In this document: positions 41,656 through 52,058 of the stretch, one piece after another
Layout: the number at the start of each line of letters is the position of its first letter
How positions within the stretch are numbered: the first letter of the stretch is position 1
Origin: Bacteroidales bacterium
GTDB lineage: Bacteria; Bacteroidota; Bacteroidia; Bacteroidales; UBA932
Length of the DNA stretch: 64,000 nt
Direction: 5' to 3'
Assembly: GCA_012744435.1 (NCBI GenBank)
Contig: JAAYCA010000003.1
Span: 1-64,000, forward strand
The notes under the pieces: generated by a model
Seen by the model: only the letters and a program-made list of their open reading frames with translations
The model's database searches: none
Told to the model about the DNA's origin: nothing
Program-made: the position numbers and the translations under genes

Positions 41656-42654
41656 ATGGCAGAAAGCAACTTCATCGATTACGTCAAGATCTACTGCGCC
41701 TCCGGACACGGCGGGGCGGGGAGCACGCACCTGCACAGGGCCAAATATATCCCCAAAGGGGGCCCGGACGGCGGCGACGGCGGACGCGGCGGACACATTA
41801 TCCTGCGGGCGAATCCCCAGTTCTGGACCCTGATCCACCTGAAATACCGCAAACACATCCATGCCGAAGACGGCGAGCCGGGAGGAGCCGACCTGCGGAC
41901 CGGCAAGCGGGGCGAGGACATCTACCTGGACGTACCGATCGGCACCGTGGCCAAGAACGCCGAGACGGACGAGGTCCTGTTCGAGATGATGGACGCGGGG
42001 GAGGAGCGCATCCTCTGCCGCGGAGGCAAGGGCGGCCTGGGCAACAACAACTTCAAAACGCCCACCCTGCAGACACCGCGTTTCGCCCAGCCGGGCGAAG
42101 ATGGGGAAGAAGGGGTCTTTATCCTGGAACTCAAGCTGCTCGCCGACGTGGGACTGGTCGGATTCCCGAATGCAGGGAAATCGACATTGCTGGCCACGGT
42201 CACGGCCGCCAAGCCCAAAATCGCCTCTTATGCCTTCACGACCCTGGAGCCGAACCTGGGCATCGTCCGCTACTATGACGACAGATCCTTCGTGATGGCG
42301 GATATTCCGGGCATTATCGAAGGCGCCCACGAGGGCAGAGGCATCGGCACCCGTTTCCTGCGCCACATCGAACGCAATTCCGTGCTGCTGTTCATGGTCA
42401 GCGTGGAAGAGGAAGACATCGCCGCGGCCTACAAGACGCTCCTGTCGGAGCTAAAGCAATACAATCCCGAGCTGCTGGCAAAACAGCGGGTGCTCGCCGT
42501 CACGAAATGTGACCTGATCGACGAGGAGCTCGAAAGGATGATCAAACCGCATCTTCCCCGCAAGATTCCCTGCGTGTTCATTTCTTCCAGTACGGGGAAG
42601 GGGCTCCAGGAGCTCAAGGACACGTTATGGAAAGCCCTGCAATCCCGGAGCTAG
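41656..42654 (+). CDS. obgE: Obg family GTPase
   Basis: GGPDGGDGGRGGHI, GLVGFPNAGKSTLLA, DIPGIIEGAHEGRGIG. Confidence 0.97.
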   Translation: MAESNFIDYVKIYCASGHGGAGSTHLHRAKYIPKGGPDGGDGGRGGHIILRANPQFWTLIHLKYRKHIHAEDGEPGGADLRTGKRGEDIYLDVPIGTVAKNAETDEVLFEMMDAGEERILCRGGKGGLGNNNFKTPTLQTPRFAQPGEDGEEGVFILELKLLADVGLVGFPNAGKSTLLATVTAAKPKIASYAFTTLEPNLGIVRYYDDRSFVMADIPGIIEGAHEGRGIGTRFLRHIERNSVLLFMVSVEEEDIAAAYKTLLSELKQYNPELLAKQRVLAVTKCDLIDEELERMIKPHLPRKIPCVFISSSTGKGLQELKDTLWKALQSRS

Positions 42655-43595
42655 GCTTTCAGCACATTGATCTGGGATCCCGTCGCCTCCAGCGACACGG
42701 GCAGGCGGCCTTCCACTTCTCCATCGTATTCGATGATATCCGCAGAAGCCTCGTCGAGCGGGGCGATCTGCAGGGTGCGGCACTTGCCGTATACGATCAG
42801 GGATGATTCGTGGACCGTACCCGAGAACAGACGGGGTATTTCCTTGACCAGCGTGCGGAGTTTCGCCTTCGGAACGATCATGTAGTCCAGCATCCCGTCG
42901 TCGTTGACGGCCAGCGGGACCTGGCGCATGCCGCCTCCCGACCAGGCGCCGTTGCCCGCAGCCAGGGAATAGGCTTCGCTGCTGAAGACCTCCGCCCCGT
43001 CCGCCAGGACGGCGATGCCGATGGGCTTCAGATGAAAGATCGTGTACCGCAAAGCATTCAGGTAGATCATCTTGCCGCGGAGGCCGCGATCCTTCTGGCG
43101 GTTCACGCGATCGCACACATGGGAATCGAAACCGATGCCGCAGCCATTGGCCACATAGGCGACCTTACCGTCCCGGCTCGTCGCCCGGACGACGTCCATC
43201 CGGCCGAAAGAGCCCCGGGCGATGAGCTCGATCACATCAGATACACTGTCCGGGACACGGCAGGACTTGATCCAGTCGTTGCCGGAACCGATCGGCACCA
43301 CGGCCAGGTAGAATTCTTCCGGAGGAGTTCCCGTCTCATCGCACCAGGAACAGATGCCGCCCAGCACTTCGTGCAGCGAACCGTCACCGCCCACGGCGGC
43401 AATCCGGCGGTATCCCGCCGCGGCGGCCTCGCGGGCCAGATTGATGGCATGTTTCTGGTGGTCCGTCATGGCAGTTACAAACGAAACGCCCTTCTGTTCA
43501 AGCAGATGCTCGGCCGGGACCCATTCCGACATCGTCTTCCCGGAACCGGCCCGTGGATTGACGATAAAATACCACTCGGTTTTTGTCTTGGACAT
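42651..43595 (-). CDS. Diacylglycerol kinase-family lipid kinase
   Basis: FIVNPRAGSG, AVGGDGSLHEVLGG, VPIGSGNDW. Confidence 0.9.
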   Translation of the reverse strand: MSKTKTEWYFIVNPRAGSGKTMSEWVPAEHLLEQKGVSFVTAMTDHQKHAINLAREAAAAGYRRIAAVGGDGSLHEVLGGICSWCDETGTPPEEFYLAVVPIGSGNDWIKSCRVPDSVSDVIELIARGSFGRMDVVRATSRDGKVAYVANGCGIGFDSHVCDRVNRQKDRGLRGKMIYLNALRYTIFHLKPIGIAVLADGAEVFSSEAYSLAAGNGAWSGGGMRQVPLAVNDDGMLDYMIVPKAKLRTLVKEIPRLFSGTVHESSLIVYGKCRTLQIAPLDEASADIIEYDGEVEGRLPVSLEATGSQINVLKA

Positions 43596-43649
43596 ACCAC
43601 GAAAATAGGAATTATTTGTTAAATTTGCAATCTTAGCAACACTAGGATT

Positions 43650-44426
43650 ATGGGAAAAGTCATCGCAATTGCCAATCAGAAAGGAGGCGTCGGAAAAACG
43701 ACCACTGCCATCAACCTGGCGGCTTCCCTGGCCGTTTTGGAGAAGAAAGTGCTGATCATCGACGCAGACCCGCAGGCCAACACGACCTCCGGTCTCAATT
43801 TCGCCCCGGACAATGACCAGCAACGCACGCTCTATGAGGTGATGATCGGCCGCATCGACGTCGCCGACGCCCTGATCCAGACGGAGATCGCCAATCTCCA
43901 GATGATTCCGTCCCACATCAACCTGGTAGGTGCGGAGATCGAGATGCTGGAGGTGGAGGAGCGCGAGTCCCTCCTCAAGAATGCGCTTGCTCCCATCCGG
44001 GAGAACTACGACTTCATCATCATCGACTGCTCGCCCTCGCTGGGCCTCATCACGGTCAACACCCTCACCGCTGCGGATTCCGTCATCATTCCCGTCCAGC
44101 CGGAGTTCTTTGCCCTCGAAGGGCTCGGAAAGCTCCTGCAGACCATCCGTCTCGTGCAGGGTGGGGTCAATCCCGACCTGAAGATCGAAGGCTTCGTGGT
44201 AACGATGTTCGACGGACGTACCCGCGTCCACAACCAGGTGCTCGCCGAACTGCGCGAGCATTTCCGCGAACTCGTCTTCAAGACGGTCATCCAGCGCAAC
44301 ATCCGGCTCAGTGAAGCCCCGTCCCACGGAAAACCCATCATCCTATACGACATCATGTGCAACGGCTCCACCAACTACCTCAATCTCGCGAGGGAAGTCT
44401 TGGAGCACAACGGAGAAAGTCTATGA
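43650..44426 (+). CDS. parA: Chromosome partitioning ATPase ParA
   Basis: IAIANQKGGVGKTTTAINLAASLA. Confidence 0.96.
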   Translation: MGKVIAIANQKGGVGKTTTAINLAASLAVLEKKVLIIDADPQANTTSGLNFAPDNDQQRTLYEVMIGRIDVADALIQTEIANLQMIPSHINLVGAEIEMLEVEERESLLKNALAPIRENYDFIIIDCSPSLGLITVNTLTAADSVIIPVQPEFFALEGLGKLLQTIRLVQGGVNPDLKIEGFVVTMFDGRTRVHNQVLAELREHFRELVFKTVIQRNIRLSEAPSHGKPIILYDIMCNGSTNYLNLAREVLEHNGESL

Positions 44427-45370
44427 GCAAAGAACCCAGAGGTCTCGGCAAGGGCCTGAGCGCCCTGCTTGGCGAAGTGCCCGACGCCGACCAGCTCCGC
44501 AAGCCGGTCGGTTACGTCAACAAGGAAATCGTGGGAACGCGCAGCCGCCAGGAGAACACGGCGGACATCCTGCGCATCCCCGTGGAAATGATAGAGCCCA
44601 ACCCCTTCCAGCCGCGCATGTCCTTCGACCAGGTGGCTCTCGAAGAGTTGGCCGCCTCCATCCGCAGCCTCGGCCTCATCCAGCCCATCACCGTCCGCCG
44701 CATCACGGAGCGACGCTACCAGATCATCAGCGGCGAACGCCGCTACAAGGCCTGCCGCCTCGCCGGCATGACCACGATCCCGGCTTATATCCGCGACGCC
44801 AACGACCAGGGCATGCTCGAGATGGCCATCGTCGAGAACGTCCAGCGGGAGGACCTCGACCCCATCGAGCTGGCTCTCAGCTACCGGCGCCTGATCGACG
44901 AATGCCAGCTGACCCAGGACAACCTCGCCGAAAGGGTGGGGAAGAAGCGGGCCACCGTGGCCAACACAATCCGTCTCCTGAAGCTCCCGGCCAAGGTCCA
45001 GCACGACATCAAGGTGGGCCTGCTCAGCGCCGGCCACGCCAAGGCCATCCTCGGCGTGGATTCCCCCGATGTCCAGGAACAGCTCTGCGACCTGGTGATC
45101 CGCGACGGGCTGTCCGTACGTGAGCTGGAGAGCATTGTGCGCAAGCTCCAGGTCAATCCCGACGCCGCCAGGACCAAAGTGAAAGGTGCACGTCCCTCGC
45201 AGGAGCTTCCTCAGGACTATTACCGCATCCTGGAGCATGTGGGCAAGTACTTCTCCAATGACATTTCTCTCCGGCGGAGTGCTGGCGGCAAGGGTGTGAT
45301 GACCATCCGCTTCGACTCCGACGAGGAGGTAAAGGCCTTTGTCAAAGCACTGGAAGAAAAGCAGTTCTAA
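44423..45370 (+). CDS. parB: Chromosome partitioning protein ParB
   Basis: RGLGKGLSALLG; PNPFQPR; ISGERRYKACRLAG; HTH TQDNLAERVGKKRATVANTIRLLKLP. Confidence 0.96.
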   Translation: MSKEPRGLGKGLSALLGEVPDADQLRKPVGYVNKEIVGTRSRQENTADILRIPVEMIEPNPFQPRMSFDQVALEELAASIRSLGLIQPITVRRITERRYQIISGERRYKACRLAGMTTIPAYIRDANDQGMLEMAIVENVQREDLDPIELALSYRRLIDECQLTQDNLAERVGKKRATVANTIRLLKLPAKVQHDIKVGLLSAGHAKAILGVDSPDVQEQLCDLVIRDGLSVRELESIVRKLQVNPDAARTKVKGARPSQELPQDYYRILEHVGKYFSNDISLRRSAGGKGVMTIRFDSDEEVKAFVKALEEKQF

Positions 45371-46269
45371 TGCGATACGGGAAGCTCATCTCCACCCTTT
45401 TCGTGGCGGCGGCCTGCGCCGTCCTGCCGGGTGTCGACGCTTCCGCGCAATTCAGGACCGAAGCCTTTACGCAGCAATACAACGACGACCCGGCCGCGGC
45501 CGCGGACTCTACGGACCGGCTCTTCTCGCTGAAAGAATACTTCGGCGGTCTCCGCCACGAGAACGAGATCAAGATCGGCACGATGACCGCCGGATCGGCC
45601 GTCTTCATCGGAGGGGCCCAGATCTACAACCGCCAGGCCTGGAAACTGCCGATCGTGTACGGTGCCATCGGCGGCAGCCTCGGCGCCGGCCTCCTGCTCA
45701 ACGCCAAGGACAACAAGAAAGCGGCCACCTGGTGCTTTGTCGGAGCCGGTGTCGCCTATTGGGCCACGCTCATGGACGGCGTGGTCAATTACCGCCCCAA
45801 CGACTTTCCCCACCCGGGCACGGCAACCCTTTACTCGTTCCTCGTCCCCGGCCTCGGACAAATCTACAACCACGAGTACTGGAAACTGCCCATTTATCTG
45901 GGAGCCATGGGCTTTGCCGTCCATTACTACCTGGACTGCCGCACCAACTACGAACGTTTCCGCAATATCTATCTGGAAGCCTCGGACAGCGAAGCGGCCT
46001 ACTCCGGCCCCATCAGCGCCGACCAGGCGCTCTACTACCGGAACATTTACCGGCGCTACCGGGATTATTCCGTTTTGGCCATCGCGGCCCTGTACCTGTT
46101 GCAGGTCATCGATGCCAATGTATTTTCGTACATGCACAATTTCGAGGTGGACGACGACATTTCCCTCCGGGTGGCGCCGACGATGATCCTGCCCGAGTAC
46201 CAGCTCGCCTCGAACAAACCCCTTTCCCAACAGGCCGCGTTCGGGCTCAGGTTGGGCTTCAACTTTTGA
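45370..46269 (+). CDS. DUF5683-like membrane protein
   Basis: GTATLYSFLVPGLGQIYNHEYWKLPIY; position between parB and the transglycosylase. Confidence 0.75.
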   Translation: MRYGKLISTLFVAAACAVLPGVDASAQFRTEAFTQQYNDDPAAAADSTDRLFSLKEYFGGLRHENEIKIGTMTAGSAVFIGGAQIYNRQAWKLPIVYGAIGGSLGAGLLLNAKDNKKAATWCFVGAGVAYWATLMDGVVNYRPNDFPHPGTATLYSFLVPGLGQIYNHEYWKLPIYLGAMGFAVHYYLDCRTNYERFRNIYLEASDSEAAYSGPISADQALYYRNIYRRYRDYSVLAIAALYLLQVIDANVFSYMHNFEVDDDISLRVAPTMILPEYQLASNKPLSQQAAFGLRLGFNF

Positions 46270-46271
46270 AT

Positions 46272-47975
46272 ATGAATAAAACCTTCACCCTTCTCCTGTT
46301 GTCCATCGCCCTGAGCACGCCGCTGGCCGCTCAGATGGAACTCGAACTCCCGATTGAAGAAACCGATACCCTGATGATAGGAAAACAGCCCCGCAGACAG
46401 GGCGGTCTGTTCAACCTGCGGCGCAACGGCAGAAAGCAGATCGAGCAGGAAAACGAAGTGCTGCGCGACGAACTGGACTCGCTCCAGCTGTTGCTGGACA
46501 GCCTCCGCGGCCTTGTTTACGTAGATGAGGACGATCTCGCAACGCTGGAACGCCTGGAAGGGGAAGCGTTTGAATACACGACCGAGACCAGCGACAGTCT
46601 GCTGCACCTGTGGTACGAGAATTCCCTGGCCACCGATTTCGACGCCGTCAACGAATACAACATGGACTCCGTCCGTTTCTCTTCCAATGTCACGGACGCT
46701 GAAATGATGCGCCGCCTGTCGGCGATGAACTCTTTCATCACCCTCCCGTACAACGACGTCGTCAAGAACTATATCATCCTTTACTCGGAGCGCATGACCT
46801 CCCGCATGGGACAGGTCCTGGGCCTGAGCGCCTATTATTTCCCGATTTTCGAAGACATCCTGCTCCGCTACGACCTCCCGCAGGAGCTCAAGTACATGGC
46901 CATCATCGAATCCATGCTCAATCCGGTGGCCACCTCCAGCGCCGGGGCGCGCGGCATCTGGCAGTTCATGTACCAGACCGGCCGCAGCTACGGTCTGGAG
47001 ATCAATTCCTTCGTGGATGAGCGTCTGGATGTGGAGAAGGCCGTGGACGCCGCGGCGCGTTACCTGCGCGACGCTTACAAGATCTTCGGCGACTGGGCGC
47101 TGGCCATCAGCTCCTACAACTGCGGCGCCGGCAACGTCTCCAAGGCCATCCGCCGGGCGAACGGCAAGCGCGACTTCTGGAGCATCTACACCTACCTTCC
47201 CAAAGAAACGCGCGGCTATGTGCCCGCCTTCGTCGGGGCCATGTACGCCATGACCTATTATCGCGAATACGGCATCGTGCCGCAGAATATGGGCATGCCC
47301 GCCCAGACGGACACCTTCGAGATCCGCAAGAACCTCCATTTCGGACAGATCTCCGGCGTCGTCGGCGTGCCGATGGAAACCTTGCAGAACCTCAATCCGC
47401 AGTATGTCCACGACATCATTCCCGGCAACGACCATCCGTATATCCTGAAACTTCCCTTCAACTGGACGGGCCCCTTCCTCGAAGCGAACCGGGACTCCCT
47501 CTATGCCTTCAAGGCCGATTCGCTGCTGAGCTCGAAGATCCTGCAGGATCAGGCGAGCGGTTCCGGCAAATCGAGCGGAAAGTCCGGCGGCAGCACCCAG
47601 CAGCAGCGGATCAGCTACAAGGTCAAGAGCGGGGATTATCTGGGCAAGATCGCCTCCAGGTATGGGGTCACCATCAACCAGATCAAGAACTGGAACAATC
47701 TGAGATCCAACAATATCCAGATTGGCCAAACCCTCTATATCTACAAGAACGGCGGTCCGTCGATCTCGCAGGGCAGCGGTTCTTCCTCGTCGTCCGGAAG
47801 CAGCAAGAAAACGACGAACTCCAAGACCGTCATCTACACGGTCAAGTCCGGAGACTCCCTCTACAAGATCGCCAAGCTCTATCCCGGGGTCAGCGCAGAC
47901 AACATCAAGACCGCCAACGGCCTCAAGTCCGACGCCATCAGGGCAGGGCAGAAATTAACGATCCCCATCCCTTAG
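46272..47975 (+). CDS. MltD-type lytic transglycosylase with two LysM domains
   Basis: MAIIESMLNPVATSSAGARGIWQFMYQTGRSYGLEI; LysM repeats YKVKSGDYLGKIASRYG and YTVKSGDSLYKIAKLYPG. Confidence 0.93.
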   Translation: MNKTFTLLLLSIALSTPLAAQMELELPIEETDTLMIGKQPRRQGGLFNLRRNGRKQIEQENEVLRDELDSLQLLLDSLRGLVYVDEDDLATLERLEGEAFEYTTETSDSLLHLWYENSLATDFDAVNEYNMDSVRFSSNVTDAEMMRRLSAMNSFITLPYNDVVKNYIILYSERMTSRMGQVLGLSAYYFPIFEDILLRYDLPQELKYMAIIESMLNPVATSSAGARGIWQFMYQTGRSYGLEINSFVDERLDVEKAVDAAARYLRDAYKIFGDWALAISSYNCGAGNVSKAIRRANGKRDFWSIYTYLPKETRGYVPAFVGAMYAMTYYREYGIVPQNMGMPAQTDTFEIRKNLHFGQISGVVGVPMETLQNLNPQYVHDIIPGNDHPYILKLPFNWTGPFLEANRDSLYAFKADSLLSSKILQDQASGSGKSSGKSGGSTQQQRISYKVKSGDYLGKIASRYGVTINQIKNWNNLRSNNIQIGQTLYIYKNGGPSISQGSGSSSSSGSSKKTTNSKTVIYTVKSGDSLYKIAKLYPGVSADNIKTANGLKSDAIRAGQKLTIPIP

Positions 47976-48173
47976 TTATAGACCGCCAGCCGTAGCAGAA
48001 CGTCCGGACGCTTCCCGCTTACCGGACGTCCCGCTCCGGCTTTGGCTGTCCGTATCGGCGTCAGCCGTTCCACACGCACCCGGCCCACGGCCCCCGACAG
48101 CACAGGCCAACGTGCGCAGGCTCGCGCGCAACCTTCCCACCGGCTGCCGCTGAATAGATCATCCACGAAGCAT

Positions 48174-48299
48174 GCAGCAGCCCTGTGCCCCAAGAAAACC
48201 GTGCCACCCTCGGCATCGTAAGAGGGAGGGGCCCGCTGCCGCAGGCAGTGGGAGGGGTCCTGCGCAGCAGGACGTTTTCGGGGGCACAGGGGCTGCTGC
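48174..48299. repeat. Branched palindromic intergenic element (REP-like or structured RNA)
   Basis: Outer arms GCAGCAGCCCTGTGCCCC / GGGGGCACAGGGGCTGCTGC; GAAAAC/GTTTTC; inner hairpins CCCGCTGCC-GCA-GGCAGTGGG and GTCCTGC-GCA-GCAGGAC, each preceded by GGGAGGGG. Confidence 0.7.
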
Positions 48300-48310
48300 G
48301 CGGAGTGGAG

Positions 48311-49615
48311 TTATTTTTTGTAGTATTTGGGCCAGCAGGATTCCAGATAGGATTTCAGGCGGTCTTCCTGCGGGTTGGACTGCGGCTCGTAGAAGACGGT
48401 ACCGGAGAGCGTGGGGGGCAGGAATTCGAGGTCGGTGAAGTGACCGGGATAGTCGTGGGCGTATTTGTAGCCGTCTGCATAGCCCAGATCTTCCATCAGC
48501 TTCGTCGGTGCGTTGCGGAGGTATAGCGGCACCCCGGCTGTCTGGTCGGCCTTGGCGGCCGCAAGCGCCTTGTCAATGGCCAGATAAGCAGAATTGCTCT
48601 TGGGCGAACTGGCCAGGTAGACCGCGCACTCGCTCAGGGGGATGCGTGCTTCCGGCATGCCGATCGAATGGACGATGCGGAAGGTGGCGTCCGCGAGCAA
48701 CAGGGCGTTGGGATTGGCCAGACCGATATCTTCCGCGGCCAGGATGCAGAGCCGCCGCGCGATGAAAAGGGGATCCTCGCCGCCGTCCAGCATCCGTGCC
48801 ATCCAATAGACGGCCGCATTGGGATCGGACCCGCGAACGCTTTTGATAAAGGCGGAAATGATATCGTAGTGCATCTCGCCGCCCTTGTCATAGATTGCCA
48901 TATTCTCCTGCAGACAGGAAGTGACCGTCTTGTTGTCGATCACGACCGGATCCGCCTTCCCGAGCTGGGAGTCCACCACGATCTCCAGGATATTCAGCAA
49001 TTTCCGCGCGTCGCCGCTGCTCTGACGGAACAGCGCGGCGGTCTCGCGAACCTCGATCTTGTGCTCTTTGAGCACCTCGTCCTCACGCAGGGCCCGGTCC
49101 AGCAACTGTTGCAGGTCTTCGACCTCGAGGGTCTTCAGGACGAAGACCTGACAGCGGGACAGCAGGGGAGTGATCACCTCGAAAGAGGGATTCTCCGTCG
49201 TAGCGCCGATCAGGATGACCGTGCCGGCCTCGACGGCGCCCAGCAGGGCATCCTGCTGCGCCTTGTTGAAGCGATGGATCTCATCGATGAAGAGGATCGG
49301 AGCGCCGGCACCGGAAAAGAGCGACTTGGACTTCGCCGAGTCGATGACATCCCGGACGTCCTTCACCCCGGCGCTCACGGCGGAAAGGGTAAAGAACTCG
49401 CGGTCCAGCATCCCGGCGATGATACGGGCGAGGGTCGTCTTGCCCACGCCCGGCGGACCCCAGAGAATAAAGGAGGACAAGGCGCCCGACTCCATCATGT
49501 TCCGCAGGATGCATCCGGGGCCGACCAAGTGGCGCTGACCGACATAATCGGACAGCGTTTTGGGCCGCATACGCTCAGGCAAGGGCGGTAACATTTTTGT
49601 TAACGAGTCGAACAC
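48311..49615 (-). CDS. rarA: Replication-associated recombination protein A (AAA ATPase)
   Basis: RPKTLSDYVGQRHLVGPG, LWGPPGVGKTTLARIIA, ILFIDEIHRFNKAQQDALL. Confidence 0.96.
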   Translation of the reverse strand: MFDSLTKMLPPLPERMRPKTLSDYVGQRHLVGPGCILRNMMESGALSSFILWGPPGVGKTTLARIIAGMLDREFFTLSAVSAGVKDVRDVIDSAKSKSLFSGAGAPILFIDEIHRFNKAQQDALLGAVEAGTVILIGATTENPSFEVITPLLSRCQVFVLKTLEVEDLQQLLDRALREDEVLKEHKIEVRETAALFRQSSGDARKLLNILEIVVDSQLGKADPVVIDNKTVTSCLQENMAIYDKGGEMHYDIISAFIKSVRGSDPNAAVYWMARMLDGGEDPLFIARRLCILAAEDIGLANPNALLLADATFRIVHSIGMPEARIPLSECAVYLASSPKSNSAYLAIDKALAAAKADQTAGVPLYLRNAPTKLMEDLGYADGYKYAHDYPGHFTDLEFLPPTLSGTVFYEPQSNPQEDRLKSYLESCWPKYYKK

Positions 49616-49629
49616 TTTTGTTTTATAAT

Positions 49630-50766
49630 CTAAGGTTCAAGCTTTTTAATATAAGAGCGCCGACGCTTCTTGCATTCGTGCTCAAAGTCGCGGAACTGGC
49701 CCTGATTCTTGAGATTGGTCTCCAGGATGGCATTGGTTTCCGCCCAGACGACGCCGGCTTCGTTGAATTTCCGGAACATGTCCATGAACACGAGCGAGTT
49801 CACGCCGCTGTTCTGGTAGTCCGGGTGCACCCCGACGAGCAGCATCTCGGAACCGCCTTCGTGCTTGATGAACATCGACTTCGCCAGGTACCACCAGCCG
49901 AAGGGGAAGAGTTTGCCCCGGGACTTCTGCAAGGCATGGACGATGGTCGGCATCGTAATGCCGAAGGCGATGAGGTCTCCCTTCTCATTCTCGACCATGG
50001 ACACGAACTTGAGATCCAGGATGCTCAAGTAGAAGTCCAGGTATTTCTTGGCCATGTGGTCCGGCAGGACCGTGTAATTGTAAAGGTCTTTGTAGCAGTC
50101 GTTGATGCAACGGAAAATCTTCTCGCCGTAGCCTTCCTTACGCACAATCTTGCGGGTGAGGGGCCTGATGTGTACGTTGGCACGCTCCATGATGACCTTC
50201 TCCAGGCGCGGCCAGCGCTCCGGCATCACTTTCGGGATCTGGACCTTGTACTCAATCCAGTCGGCGTCCTTCCCGAAACCCATTTCCTCCATATAATCAT
50301 TATAATAGGGGAAATTGTAGATCAGCGCCATCGTGCTCAGGCGGTCATAGCCGTCGATAAGCATCCCCTCCGGATCGAAATCCGTAAAGCCGAGCGGCCC
50401 CACGACGGAATCCATCTGCTGCTCCCGGCCAAACTCGTATACCTTTTCCATCAGGGCTTTGGCCACTTCCGGATCCTCGATGAAGTCATACCAGCCGAAA
50501 CGGACTTCCTTGTGGTCCCACTGCTCATTGGCCTTGTGGTTGACGATGGCGGCGACGCGGCCGGCCAGTTCTCCATCCTTGTAAGCAAGGTAAAGAGCGG
50601 AATCGCAGAACTCCTGGGCCGCTCCCTTTTTCTGGTCAAGCGTGTCCATTTGGTCGAAGACAAGCGGTGGGACGTAATAGGGATTGTCACGGTACAGCTT
50701 CTCCGGGAAATTGACGAATCGCCTGAGTTCACGACGCGTCTTGACAGGTCTGATTTCGACTGACAT
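49630..50766 (-). CDS. GNAT-fold acyltransferase family protein (378 aa)
   Basis: LYLAYKDGELAGRVAAIVNHKANE; LLVGVHPDYQNSGVNSLVFMDMFRKF. Confidence 0.75.
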   Translation of the reverse strand: MSVEIRPVKTRRELRRFVNFPEKLYRDNPYYVPPLVFDQMDTLDQKKGAAQEFCDSALYLAYKDGELAGRVAAIVNHKANEQWDHKEVRFGWYDFIEDPEVAKALMEKVYEFGREQQMDSVVGPLGFTDFDPEGMLIDGYDRLSTMALIYNFPYYNDYMEEMGFGKDADWIEYKVQIPKVMPERWPRLEKVIMERANVHIRPLTRKIVRKEGYGEKIFRCINDCYKDLYNYTVLPDHMAKKYLDFYLSILDLKFVSMVENEKGDLIAFGITMPTIVHALQKSRGKLFPFGWWYLAKSMFIKHEGGSEMLLVGVHPDYQNSGVNSLVFMDMFRKFNEAGVVWAETNAILETNLKNQGQFRDFEHECKKRRRSYIKKLEP

Positions 50767-50847
50767 TCAGGTAGGTTTTAGTTATTTTAGCACCGCGAAT
50801 ATACGATTTTCATAGGAAAAAATCAAAGAAATGGCTATCTTCGTAAC

Positions 50848-51426
50848 ATGTCACGTTTCCGCCATATCCTGCCGGCAATCGTGTTGCTGGCGCTTTTCTG
50901 CCCGCTTCTTCGAGGACAGGAAGCCATGGTGGGACTGTACCAGTCGACCCGGGGGATCGGGCTTTCCGCGATGTTCTTTTCCCCCGACGGCGGCGAAGCG
51001 GACATACTCACCCTCCGCACGGATTTCTACGGCATCCTGTCCGCCCGTACCCGCCAGCCGGGCATATGCCTGTCCTACACGCACGACTACGTCTTCCTGG
51101 AGCGGGAAGGGGAGGACTTCCGCATGCTGCTCCATGCCGGGGCCGGGGGCATGATCGGCTATGTCCACGACTACGAGCGCGGCTTTTACAGTGCCTATGA
51201 CCGCGAACTGCAGCACAGCCCGGGCGGCATTGCAGCCCTGACGGGCAATCTGGGCCTGCGGGTGGATTTCCTGTGGTCTCCGCTTACGCTCGATTTCAGC
51301 ATTACGGCGGCTCCGGGACTGCATCTGCGCACAAACCGGGACACGGGTGCCATGATCCTCTCTTTCTACCGCAACGGTATCCTGCAAGCCTACCAACCAC
51401 AACTTAACCTAATGTATCGCTTCTGA
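50848..51426 (+). CDS. Hypothetical outer-membrane protein
   Basis: Signal peptide and strand-rich sequence ending in MYRF. Confidence 0.5.
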   Translation: MSRFRHILPAIVLLALFCPLLRGQEAMVGLYQSTRGIGLSAMFFSPDGGEADILTLRTDFYGILSARTRQPGICLSYTHDYVFLEREGEDFRMLLHAGAGGMIGYVHDYERGFYSAYDRELQHSPGGIAALTGNLGLRVDFLWSPLTLDFSITAAPGLHLRTNRDTGAMILSFYRNGILQAYQPQLNLMYRF

Positions 51427-51428
51427 TA

Positions 51429-52058
51429 ATGAAGAATAAATCATTATTAGTCAACATACTGATTTTCATTGCGTGCATCTCGTCCGAAGCCCGCCTGCCT
51501 GAAAGTTGGTTCTTCAATCATTTCAATGTGGGACTGGAATGGGGCTACACGCAATGCATCGCCCGCACATGGGACTACAATATAATCAGCGAGGAAGGAT
51601 ACAGGATTTACGACGAGGGCCGCGAGTGGATGTTCCGTCCCAACGGAAGCGTGCTCGGACAGATCGGCTTCCTGTTGAACGACGATTTCGTCATTGCCCT
51701 CTATAGCGGATTTGTCGGTGTGGGCGAGGACAACCGGCTGATGCCCGTCCAGCTCCGCCTGAGCTGGTTCCCGGGGCCGCCCGACGAGGACGGCGGCTTC
51801 TTTTTCTTCCAGGGAGGCCCAGCCTTCCATCTCCGTCAACAGGAGACGCGTCCGGCCTGGATGTTCGCCTCCGGCATCGGCTTCCGCCACCGGCTGAACT
51901 ATGATTGCAACCTGGACATCTCCCTCGGCCTCAAGTACCTGAACGACCACCCCCTCCTTCCAAGTCCGGACGGAGCCGGAAACGTGCCAGCGCACAACAT
52001 CCGCAAGAACGATGCAGGATACTGTGCGCTGGATCTGACGCTGGGTTTCAACTTTTAG
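51429..52058 (+). CDS. Hypothetical outer-membrane protein
   Basis: Signal peptide, barrel-like C-terminus LDLTLGFNF; 2 nt after the previous ORF. Confidence 0.5.
   Translation: MKNKSLLVNILIFIACISSEARLPESWFFNHFNVGLEWGYTQCIARTWDYNIISEEGYRIYDEGREWMFRPNGSVLGQIGFLLNDDFVIALYSGFVGVGEDNRLMPVQLRLSWFPGPPDEDGGFFFFQGGPAFHLRQQETRPAWMFASGIGFRHRLNYDCNLDISLGLKYLNDHPLLPSPDGAGNVPAHNIRKNDAGYCALDLTLGFNF

Noticed and set aside
45339-46271. Upstream extension making an 878-aa ORF with the LysM transglycosylase
   Set aside because: The extension is an out-of-frame shadow of the DUF5683 gene; the real start MNKTFTLLLLSIALS is at 46272.
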